5,651 nt of DNA, taken from assembly GCA_030916665.1 (NCBI GenBank), contig JAUPWC010000088.1, positions 1 to 5,651 of the forward strand. The letters are read 5' to 3'. The stretch comes from Verrucomicrobiota bacterium. Its GTDB lineage: Bacteria; Verrucomicrobiota; Verrucomicrobiia; Opitutales; Opitutaceae. A program made the position numbers and the translations under genes. The notes under the pieces were generated by a model. It did not search any database, was not told the DNA's origin, and saw only the letters and a list, made by a program, of their open reading frames with translations. Of this stretch, positions 1-5,651 are shown piece by piece; position 1 is the first letter of the stretch; each line of letters starts with the position of its first letter.

Positions 1-75
1 CACGATGAGCCGGGGCCGGCCGGAGTCCGCGGCGGCGGCGGTCAGGAGGAAAAGGAGGATAAGCGCGGATTTCAT
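1..75 (-). CDS. N-terminus of a secreted protein, possibly a second Sde182/DUF1593-type protein (partial)
   Basis: Only the first 25 codons are present; the gene runs off the left edge. It starts at an ATG on the minus strand (bases 75-73), 10 bases after the TGA of the GH140-like gene, and is open to base 1. The peptide begins MKSALILLFLLTAAAA, a compact signal peptide with a lysine, a leucine-rich core and an AAA/AAA-type cleavage region, followed by DSGRPRLIV. That tail resembles the beginning of Sde182/DUF1593 (nucleoside-hydrolase-like) proteins, where R-(L/V/I)-I-V is followed by a T-D-I-G-G or A-D-M-G type motif. The complete DUF1593-type protein at the other end of this window also has A-D-S-G after its signal peptide and R-V-I-V before S-T-D-I-G-G. 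No Shine-Dalgarno sequence is visible; the close spacing suggests translational coupling. Existence as a gene is likely. The family assignment rests on about nine residues and is tentative; other secreted hydrolases could start this way. Confidence 0.6.
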   Translation of the reverse strand, partial: MKSALILLFLLTAAAADSGRPRLIV

Positions 76-85
76 CAGGTCGCGA

Positions 86-1498
86 TCAGAGGGTCGCGGG
101 CCTGGGGTAACGGCGGGCCGCGTCGTCGAGGATCAGGACCCAGTCCTGACCCGGCGAGGACTCGCCGGGAGGATTGAAGCGGACCGCTCCGGCGTTGGCA
201 ACCGGGCCCGCCGGGATGGTTTCACCCGTGCGCGGGTTGAACCACGCGGCCTGAAGCTGGTCGCCGGTGATCGCGCCAAGCTGCAGGGTGAATTCGCGGC
301 CGGTGTAAGTGTAGGCCAGCAGGTAGCCGGCGCCGCGCGTCACCAGCACGCGGTCGTATTTCTCCCCTTCGTCGCCCGCGACCAGGGACTGGTCGTTCAC
401 GCGCTCGAAGAAGGGGCGCGAGAGGATCAGGGATTTGAGATGGACCATCTGGCGCGCGCCGTCGGTCTCCAAGCGCTCCATGATGAATCCCTTGGCACCA
501 CTGGCGGGTTTCTTCTCGGTCGGGACATAGACCTGCCGCACGGAATTCTCGCCGAAGGTGTGGCCGGCGGCGCCGGCGAAGACGGACCAGTAGGCGTAGC
601 GACGCGAGTCGTTGGCCGTCCAATAAGGTTCCTCCGGCTTGTGCAGGCCCTGGGGCGTGTTCTCGTAGGCCGGCTCGGCATCGAGCACGGGGCGGCGCGG
701 GTCGGTGGCGCGGGCCTCGAGGACATAGCGCCAGTTGTCCTCGCCGTATTTCCGGCCCTCGGTGTCCTGATCGTAGCGGCGGTGGCCGGAGGTGAAGAGG
801 TGGAAATCAAGCCACGCGGCATCCTTGAACCATTCCGAGGACACGGTGCGGCCGAAGGGATGGTAGGAGACGAGCTGCTGCGGATTGTCGCGCCGGAGGG
901 TCTCGCCGATCACCTGCCAGACATCGGTGTTCTCGTGGCCGCGGCCCGAGCCGCCGTTGAGCCAGATGACGTTGGGACGGTCCTTGTAGCGCTGCGCCAC
1001 CTGCTCGATGTATGGGCGGACCTGCGCCGCAGACAGGGGCGTGCGGCGGACCATGTGGCTCCAGACCGGGGCGATGGCGACGTGGATGCCGTTGGCCGCG
1101 GCGGTGTCGACGATGTAGTCGAGGTGGTCCCAGTAATCGTATTGCGCGGGGTCGGCGGGGTCCGCGCCGGGGGTGACGTTGAGCTTCGTGATATCCTCGC
1201 CGACGAGCGCGGGACGGCCGGTGACGGACTTGTCGTTGAGAAACTGGACCGCGCAGAGCTGCACGACGTTGAAGCCCTTGGCGCGGCGGTTCTCGAAGTA
1301 GGTTCGCGCCTCCTCGCGGTTGAGCTTCTGCGTGATCAGCCAGGCGGTGTCGCCCTGCCAGAAAAAGGGCCGGCCGTCGGCCTGCTGGAAATAGCGGCCT
1401 TCGGGCGCAACGCGCAGCGGTCCGGTGATCCGGGGGGCCGCGGCCGACAGCGTCAGCGCCGAGGCGGCGAAAAGGAACAGACCAAAGCGGCTCTTCAT
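86..1498 (-). CDS. Secreted GH140/DUF4038 apiosidase-like glycoside hydrolase
   Basis: 470 residues. Residues 1-21 (MKSRFGLFLFAASALTLSAA) form a signal peptide, which fixes the start at this ATG; the frame stays open further upstream, but only over the 3' end of the pectate lyase gene. Residues about 24-358 are a DUF4038/GH140 (beta/alpha)8 catalytic domain: FFWQGDTAW (45-53), RAKGFNVVQ (72-80), the PNVIWLNGG strand (175-183), SYHPFGRT and SEWF (211-224), WLDFHLFTSGHRRYDQ (229-244), a putative nucleophile in LDAEPAYEN (E275), and YAYWSVFAGAAGHTFGEN (301-318). Residues about 362-460 match the small beta C-terminal domain usually paired with it (annotated as a putative collagen-binding domain), including AWFNPRTGE and QDWVLILDD. 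Characterised GH140 enzymes (BT1012) release apiose-linked side chains of rhamnogalacturonan II; DUF4038 as a whole is broader, so the substrate here is inferred. Oddity: S184 stands where relatives, as I recall them, have the acid/base aspartate (N-G-G-D). The gene follows the PL10 gene after 28 bases. Family assignment is strong, activity uncertain. Confidence 0.86.
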   Translation of the reverse strand: MKSRFGLFLFAASALTLSAAAPRITGPLRVAPEGRYFQQADGRPFFWQGDTAWLITQKLNREEARTYFENRRAKGFNVVQLCAVQFLNDKSVTGRPALVGEDITKLNVTPGADPADPAQYDYWDHLDYIVDTAAANGIHVAIAPVWSHMVRRTPLSAAQVRPYIEQVAQRYKDRPNVIWLNGGSGRGHENTDVWQVIGETLRRDNPQQLVSYHPFGRTVSSEWFKDAAWLDFHLFTSGHRRYDQDTEGRKYGEDNWRYVLEARATDPRRPVLDAEPAYENTPQGLHKPEEPYWTANDSRRYAYWSVFAGAAGHTFGENSVRQVYVPTEKKPASGAKGFIMERLETDGARQMVHLKSLILSRPFFERVNDQSLVAGDEGEKYDRVLVTRGAGYLLAYTYTGREFTLQLGAITGDQLQAAWFNPRTGETIPAGPVANAGAVRFNPPGESSPGQDWVLILDDAARRYPRPATL

Positions 1499-1526
1499 GG
1501 GATGAAACGGATTCGTTGGGGCAGGA

Positions 1527-4253
1527 CTAAGGGAAAACGCGGGCGCGCCAGGCGGGATAGTCGCGGTCAAGCAAAGGCACGGGCCAGTCTCCGAGGTAGT
1601 CATACCCGCTGCGGCGCTCGCGACCGACCTGCATGAAGTCGTAGTTGAACACGGAATCCCGGTCGAGGAACAGCGGGCGGTGGGTGCCAAGTTCGTAGAA
1701 GCGGGCCCACAGCGGCGGCGCGGCGGGGTCCGGCACCAGCCGGCGTTCGTCCCGGCCGTCCGCACCGCGGACATGGTCGAGACGCAGGCCCGTGATCGGC
1801 ACGGCGCGGAGCCAGGCGACCGCCCCCTCGATGGCGGCGATGATTTCGGCCGAGGGCCGTTCGACCGACATCAGGTAGCGCGTGATGCCGACGCTCTCGT
1901 TGCCGGAGAGCGAGGGCGGTTCGTATTTTCGGGCCCAGGCGGGGGCCAGGGTTTTCTCGTCGTGCTGCGCGCACCACGCGGTGAGCCGGCCCTCGTGTCG
2001 GACCTGGGTGCGCAGGATGCACTCGATGCCCCGCTGCACCGCTTCCGCCGCCCGCGCGCGGCGCGCGGCATCCACGAAAGCGAAGGGCGCCTGCCCCTGC
2101 GCGACGCCGGTCAGGACCTGCATGACGCGGATCATGGCGCCATCGTTGAAGGTGATGTGGTCGTAGTATTCCCCCCGCAACGGCCAGAACTGGGGCCAGC
2201 CGCCGTTGGGATATTGCGCGGCGAGCAGGTAATCGACCCCGCGCAGGAAGGCGTCGCGGTAACGCGCGTCCTCCGTCACCGTGGCGACGCGGGCGAGAAA
2301 CTGCAGCGGGACCGTGGTGGCGTCGTTGTCGAGGCTGTTGGCCCGGCCGCGGCCCTCGGGCGGAACATCCGCCGGCGTGCGCGGGGGGCGGGCGAGGTCG
2401 GTGCTCTTGGGCCAGCCGCCCTGGGAGGACTGATACTGCAGGACGCTATCCGCCACCGCGCGGGCCGCGGCGGATCCATACCATTCCGGCGGATGGCGCA
2501 GGTAAGCATTGCTCCAGGGTGCGGGCGCCGGCGCGGACGGCGCGAAGGGCGCGGCGAGCAAGCGCCCGAGCGTGGCCGCAATCTCCGGGTGCGGCGTGGC
2601 GGCGGGCAGGAACCCGATCACGCAGACGTGCCCGGTGCCGCTGATCCCGCGGATCTGGTATTTTTGCTCCGGACCGGTGCGGCCGAAGCTGTAGAGATCC
2701 ATGTTGTGCAGGCCGCCCGGCCGGATCTGCCGGTGGTTCTCGTTCGGCGCCTCGTCATCGGGGGTCTTCGCGAGGAAGAGGACATGTTTCGCCTTGGGGT
2801 CGCCAACGTAGAACCACTCGGGCGAGAAATCGTCGAACTCGCCGCGCGGCGTGCGCTTCACGCCGTCGGCCGCGACAAAGTAGTCGGCGGCGTCGGCCGT
2901 GCCGCCGGCCACGGTCTCGAGCAGGAAGCAATAGTCGCCCTGGGCGCGCAGCACCTTCACCGCGATGCGGTAGGGGAAGAACCAATACTGGAAGGTGAAA
3001 TCGGCGTTCGAGGACTCGAGGACGACATGGTCGCCCTTGCGGCGATCATCGACGATCGTGGTGGTCGAACCGCTGTCGCGTCCGGCGTGGCCGAAATTGC
3101 CCACGCTGTTGGGAAACCCGCGAAAATCCCCGTTGGGCCCGGGCGGCATATACGAGGCGATCCAATCGTTGCCCTCGGGATCGATGAAGCTCTTGAAGCC
3201 GGACACGCCCTTGTCCTTCTCGAAATACACCGTGCCCATGGGCATCTCGATCCTGAAGCAGCCCACCCCACCCCAGGTGACCTCGCTCAGACGGACCGGC
3301 GCGGCCGGGCCGGGGACGGGCGTAACCCGCAGGTGGTCGAGATTGGCCAGGCCCTCCGCGCCGAGTGCGGTGAAGCGGACGACGTTCTTTCCCTGCGGCA
3401 GGAACACCGGCTGGGGAAATTCCAGGTAGCGCCAGTCGGTCCAGAACCGGGTCGGCCCGAAGGCCAGTTCGGCGACGGCCACCTCGCCGTTGACGCGAAC
3501 CTCGGCCACCCGGGTGTCCTCCTTGCCGTGGGCATAGCGCGCCGCGAGCAGGTAGCGACCGGCGGCGGGGACGTCGAAGGCCACCTCGACAAAGCTGCCG
3601 GGCTTGTTGTCGGCGTCCACATAGCCCCCGCCCGTGAAGCCCGTGTGCGGGCCGGGATGCTGGGCGATGAACTTCCACCAGCTGTGGTGATCCACCGTGC
3701 CCTGGAAGAGACCGTCCTCGGCCTCGAGGACGACAATCCGCGGCAAGGAACCCGCCGGCACGTCCCGGACTTCAGCCACCTTGAGGTAGTCCACGTTGCC
3801 GAGACCGCCCTCGGCGAGCGCCACCAGCCGGATCAGGTTTCTGCCCTGCGGGAGAGTGACGACCGCCGAGTCGGTGTTGAAGGCGGGCAGCGCCTGGTTC
3901 TGCCGCATCGGCAGGACCGGGCCGTCCTTGCCGTTGATCCACAGCTGCCCGGGACGGTTGTCCGGTTTGATGTGGGTATAACGGACGGTGATCCGATGCG
4001 GGCCGGCCCACGGTGCATCATAAGCCACCTCGATGAAGCTCCCCACCTGGTTCGGGGTGTCCACCAAGCCGGCGCCCGAAGGCGTCGAGTGCGGCTCGTC
4101 GGTCAGCATGACATTGTGCCAGCAGCTGTGCCGGTCCACCCAGCCGCTGAAGGTGCCGGATTCGGCTTCGACGATGAGGTCTCCCCCGGCTGCGCTGGCT
4201 GCGGCCCAACCGGCAAACAACAGCAGGCTGCGGGCTAAGCGGGGAATGGTCAT
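1527..4253 (-). CDS. Secreted multidomain pectate lyase, PL10 with two N-terminal CBM35-like modules
   Basis: 908 residues. Residues 1-23 (MTIPRLARSLLLFAGWAAAS then AAG) are a signal peptide, which fixes the start; the frame is open upstream only over the preceding gene. Residues about 26-160 and 174-312 are two homologous CBM35/CBM6-type beta-sandwich carbohydrate-binding modules (EAESGTF/EAEDGLF, QVGSFIEVAYD/KPGSFVEVAFD, LPQGRNLIRL/LPQGKNVVRF). Residues about 320-565 form a beta-rich domain (FRIEMPMGTVYFEKDKGV, RGFPNSVGNFGHAG, EWFYVGDPKAKHVLFLAK, YSFGR) of a kind I recall from secreted Verrucomicrobia and Planctomycetes proteins, without known function. A Pro/Ala-rich linker (566-580) leads to the PL10 catalytic domain (about 585-908): LQYQSSQGGWPKSTD, LDNDATT, AAQYPNGGWPQFWPL, HITFNDGAM, AWCAQHDEKTLAPAWARKYE, SLSGNESVGI, ARFYELGTHRPLFLDRD. 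D642 and D704 are 62 apart, as are the functional aspartates (389/451, from memory) of Cellvibrio Pel10A; R775 is the probable catalytic arginine. Such enzymes cleave polygalacturonate by Ca-assisted beta-elimination. The catalytic domain looks full length and intact. Confidence 0.93.
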   Translation of the reverse strand: MTIPRLARSLLLFAGWAAASAAGGDLIVEAESGTFSGWVDRHSCWHNVMLTDEPHSTPSGAGLVDTPNQVGSFIEVAYDAPWAGPHRITVRYTHIKPDNRPGQLWINGKDGPVLPMRQNQALPAFNTDSAVVTLPQGRNLIRLVALAEGGLGNVDYLKVAEVRDVPAGSLPRIVVLEAEDGLFQGTVDHHSWWKFIAQHPGPHTGFTGGGYVDADNKPGSFVEVAFDVPAAGRYLLAARYAHGKEDTRVAEVRVNGEVAVAELAFGPTRFWTDWRYLEFPQPVFLPQGKNVVRFTALGAEGLANLDHLRVTPVPGPAAPVRLSEVTWGGVGCFRIEMPMGTVYFEKDKGVSGFKSFIDPEGNDWIASYMPPGPNGDFRGFPNSVGNFGHAGRDSGSTTTIVDDRRKGDHVVLESSNADFTFQYWFFPYRIAVKVLRAQGDYCFLLETVAGGTADAADYFVAADGVKRTPRGEFDDFSPEWFYVGDPKAKHVLFLAKTPDDEAPNENHRQIRPGGLHNMDLYSFGRTGPEQKYQIRGISGTGHVCVIGFLPAATPHPEIAATLGRLLAAPFAPSAPAPAPWSNAYLRHPPEWYGSAAARAVADSVLQYQSSQGGWPKSTDLARPPRTPADVPPEGRGRANSLDNDATTVPLQFLARVATVTEDARYRDAFLRGVDYLLAAQYPNGGWPQFWPLRGEYYDHITFNDGAMIRVMQVLTGVAQGQAPFAFVDAARRARAAEAVQRGIECILRTQVRHEGRLTAWCAQHDEKTLAPAWARKYEPPSLSGNESVGITRYLMSVERPSAEIIAAIEGAVAWLRAVPITGLRLDHVRGADGRDERRLVPDPAAPPLWARFYELGTHRPLFLDRDSVFNYDFMQVGRERRSGYDYLGDWPVPLLDRDYPAWRARVFP

Positions 4254-4282
4254 GGGGCGGGCCGGGGCGTCGGAAGGCAGGA

Positions 4283-5593
4283 TCAGCGCGACGCAGCCGG
4301 GCCGCCGGCGGGCGTGCGGCAGCGTTCGAGGCGGGTCGCGAAATCGCGGAGGAAGTCCTCGCGCCACGCGTTGATCGTGCGGGCGCCGCGATGCGGGCCT
4401 TCGATCAGGTCGGGCGAGGGATCGTCGGTCCACCAGTGGGGCAGCGCGGGATCGGGGCGCAGCGCCAGGTCGGGCGCCGGCGGCGTGGCGGTGATCTCGC
4501 CCGCGAGGCCGTCGAGGGCGGGCACGTTGCTGCGGATCGTGTAGCGGTAGAGCTTGGCCTCCTTGGGACAGAAACGGAAGCGCACCGCGCCGGTGCCGTC
4601 GAAGTGACCGACCAATTTCTGGTTCTCGATCTCCATCCGGGCCTCGGGCGCGGCGGGGGCCCCGGCGCCGACGGGCAGCACGAGTTCGAGGATGCCGCAG
4701 TGCTCGACGCGGTCGGCGGCGGTCGTGATGCGGTCGAAGCGCGCATAGGGCCGCGTCCACGCGCGCACGTAGCGCCCGCCCCAGCCGGGCTGGAACGGCA
4801 TCTCCGGTTCGCCGCGCAACAGCCACGCCACCGTGGGCGTGTCGCCCATTTTCAGGGAAGAGCGCTTGCGGCCTTCGAAGCGGATGCCGTGGGCGAAGAA
4901 ATCCCCCAGCGCGCCGCGCCCGGCGGCATGGGCCGCGGCAAAGGCCTCGGCGTTCAGATCGCCCGCCTGATTGCCGCCGACGAACCAGCCGTAGTAGGTG
5001 GTGTTGGACTCGATCATCCAGAGCTTCGGGTGGTGCGTGGCGAGGTAGTGGGTGGCGTCGGGACTCCACTTCTTGTTGGGGCCGCCGATGAAATACACGC
5101 GCAGCTTCGGCAGGATGTCGGGCGCGTCGTGCAGCGCCTGCGCGAGGTCCTCGATGCCGCCCCAGACCAGCACGTGGAGCGGACGCGGATCGTCGCGGCG
5201 CGCGCATTCCACGATCCAGGCGGAACCCTCGGTCGGACGGCGCACGCCGGCATAGGGCGCCACCTCGGTCTCCCCTTGCTTGGTGATGGCGCGGAGCGCC
5301 TCGGGCGTCGGATAGCGCGCGGACCAGGTTTTCAGGTTCGGATAATCGGCGGCATACTTCTCGATCACCTGGAAGATGTGTTCCTTGCGGCCGGGACCGT
5401 AGGGCGAGGAGATCAGGCCCTCGAGATCGAGCACGTCGGCGTAGAGCAGCACGTGCACCATAGACTGGAAGTCATCGAAATCCGTGCCGCCGATGTCCGT
5501 CGAAACGATCACGCGGTGCCGGTGCCCGGCGAGCGCGCCGGAGTCGGCGCGCGCGGGCCGAAGCCCGGCCGCGCCGACCAGCAGCGCCAGCAT
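4283..5593 (-). CDS. Secreted Sde182/DUF1593-type nucleoside-hydrolase-like protein
   Basis: 436 residues from the ATG at 5593. Residues about 26-270 are the nucleoside-hydrolase-like domain: HRVIVSTDIGGTDFDDFQSM (25-44) carries an aspartate cluster (D33, D38, D40, D41) like the Ca-binding site of nucleoside hydrolases, followed by LLYADVLDLEGLISSPYG (49-66), LHVLVWGGIEDLAQAL (139-154), LRVYFIGGPNKKW (164-176), ESNTTYYGWF (195-204) and LKMGDTPTVAWLLRG (247-261), where D251 may be a further metal ligand. WGGRYV (271-276) leads into a beta-rich C-terminal domain (about 290-425) with VRFRFCPKEAKLYRYTI, WWTDDPSP and INAWREDFLRDFATRLERC. The family name comes from Saccharophagus Sde_0182, reported as cellulose-binding; no enzyme activity is established. 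Residues 2-16 look like a signal-peptide core and cleavage region, but the segment lacks a basic N-terminal part. The ATG lies inside the edge palindrome with no ribosome-binding site nearby, and the frame stays open to base 5651, so the true start may be outside the window. Confidence 0.9.
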   Translation of the reverse strand: MLALLVGAAGLRPARADSGALAGHRHRVIVSTDIGGTDFDDFQSMVHVLLYADVLDLEGLISSPYGPGRKEHIFQVIEKYAADYPNLKTWSARYPTPEALRAITKQGETEVAPYAGVRRPTEGSAWIVECARRDDPRPLHVLVWGGIEDLAQALHDAPDILPKLRVYFIGGPNKKWSPDATHYLATHHPKLWMIESNTTYYGWFVGGNQAGDLNAEAFAAAHAAGRGALGDFFAHGIRFEGRKRSSLKMGDTPTVAWLLRGEPEMPFQPGWGGRYVRAWTRPYARFDRITTAADRVEHCGILELVLPVGAGAPAAPEARMEIENQKLVGHFDGTGAVRFRFCPKEAKLYRYTIRSNVPALDGLAGEITATPPAPDLALRPDPALPHWWTDDPSPDLIEGPHRGARTINAWREDFLRDFATRLERCRTPAGGPAASR

Positions 5594-5651
5594 GTAGGGG
5601 CGCGCCTTGGGCGCGCCCGCGCGGGCGCGCCCAAGGCGCGCCCCTACATGC
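5590..5651. repeat. Perfect 62-base palindrome (inverted repeat with no spacer) at the window edge
   Basis: Bases 5590-5620 are the exact reverse complement of 5621-5651, with no mismatch and no loop; the axis lies between 5620 and 5621. Each arm starts or ends with GCATGTAGGGG / CCCCTACATGC, and the octamer GGCGCGCC (itself palindromic) occurs four times, at 5599-5606, 5610-5617, 5624-5631 and 5635-5642, so each arm can also fold on its own. The left arm contains the start codon of the Sde182-type gene. There is no T-run after either arm, so this is not a typical intrinsic terminator. GTAGGGGCG...CGCCCCTAC ends remind me of dispersed REP-like palindromes in GC-rich environmental bacteria, but only one copy is visible here. 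An assembly fold-back at a contig end would look the same, and symmetry still holds at the last base. Confidence 0.95.

Larger units (their letters stand above)
1..5593 (-). other. Probable pectin-degradation operon (four co-directional secreted proteins)
   Basis: Order of transcription: Sde182-type protein, PL10 pectate lyase, GH140-like hydrolase, truncated Sde182-like start. Gaps are 29, 28 and 10 bases, with no hairpin-plus-T-run between genes, and all products begin with signal-peptide-like segments. No promoter can be placed: the region upstream of the first gene is only the edge palindrome. No regulator, transporter or SusC/SusD gene is inside the window. Co-transcription is inferred from spacing and shared direction, and the pectin theme from the PL10 and GH140 families. 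Confidence 0.7.

Noticed and set aside
5..1636. Long open frame on the plus strand (about 540 codons)
   Set aside because: Antisense to the GH140-like gene, with low-complexity Arg/Gly/Ala-rich translation and no motifs, while the minus strand encodes a clear family member with a signal peptide.
1499..1774. Upstream extension of the GH140-like frame by 92 codons
   Set aside because: It overlaps the conserved PL10 C-terminus out of frame and would place the signal peptide internally.
2041..2071. GC-only stretch rich in CGCGCG inside the PL10 gene, considered as a structural element
   Set aside because: It encodes the Ala/Arg-rich helix segment AARRARAAEA of the lyase domain, and codon bias explains it.
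1680..4238. Very long open frame on the plus strand (about 850 codons)
   Set aside because: It lies wholly antisense to the PL10 gene. The translation has no recognisable domain and is rich in Arg, Gly, Ala and Val, as expected from the reverse complement of GC-rich codons with few stops.
4254..5207. Upstream extension of the pectate lyase frame by 318 codons
   Set aside because: It overlaps the Sde182-type gene in another frame, is arginine-rich and domain-free, and would bury the obvious signal peptide beginning MTIPRLARS.
5599..5642. Four GGCGCGCC octamers as a regulator-binding array
   Set aside because: Two copies are forced by the palindrome symmetry and the octamer is itself palindromic in a GC-rich genome, so the independent evidence is only two copies in one arm.
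5590..5651. Rho-independent terminator at the palindrome
   Set aside because: No loop and no T-run on either side, and one arm overlaps a start codon; a terminator there would block the gene it contains.

Overview
The window is a GC-rich (roughly two-thirds G+C by eye), tightly packed stretch with every convincing gene on the minus strand. Read in transcription order (right to left) it holds: a perfect 62-base palindrome at the right edge; a secreted Sde182/DUF1593-type nucleoside-hydrolase-like protein; a large multidomain secreted family 10 pectate lyase (PL10); a secreted GH140/DUF4038 apiosidase-like glycoside hydrolase; and the first 25 codons of a further secreted protein that runs off the left edge. 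The GC content, the enzyme families and the absence of any SusC/SusD pair suggest a polysaccharide-degrading member of the Verrucomicrobiota, perhaps Opitutaceae. That is a judgement from family memory, not from a marker gene.

The gene-to-gene gaps are 29, 28 and 10 bases, all in one direction, with no terminator-like structure between them, so the genes look like part of one transcription unit whose promoter lies outside the window. Each full-length gene product begins with a signal-peptide-like segment, so the set is probably exported to the periplasm or cell surface. The likely theme is plant pectin breakdown. PL10 cuts homogalacturonan by beta-elimination, GH140 enzymes remove apiose-linked side chains (rhamnogalacturonan II) in characterised cases, and Sde182-type proteins recur in such polysaccharide loci with an unproven role.

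The points most worth a second look are these. (1) The uninterrupted palindrome swallows the start codon of the first gene and is still symmetric where the window ends. It could be a dispersed palindromic repeat or an assembly fold-back. (2) The GH140-like protein has serine at the place where I expect the conserved aspartate that acts as acid/base. (3) The PL10 enzyme carries two tandem CBM35-like modules plus a roughly 245-residue middle domain without an assigned function. (4) The truncated left-edge gene appears to start like a second Sde182-type protein, so the locus may be flanked by paralogues. No RNA genes, CRISPR arrays, transposases or phage genes were found, and apart from the palindrome there is no non-coding stretch longer than about 30 bases.
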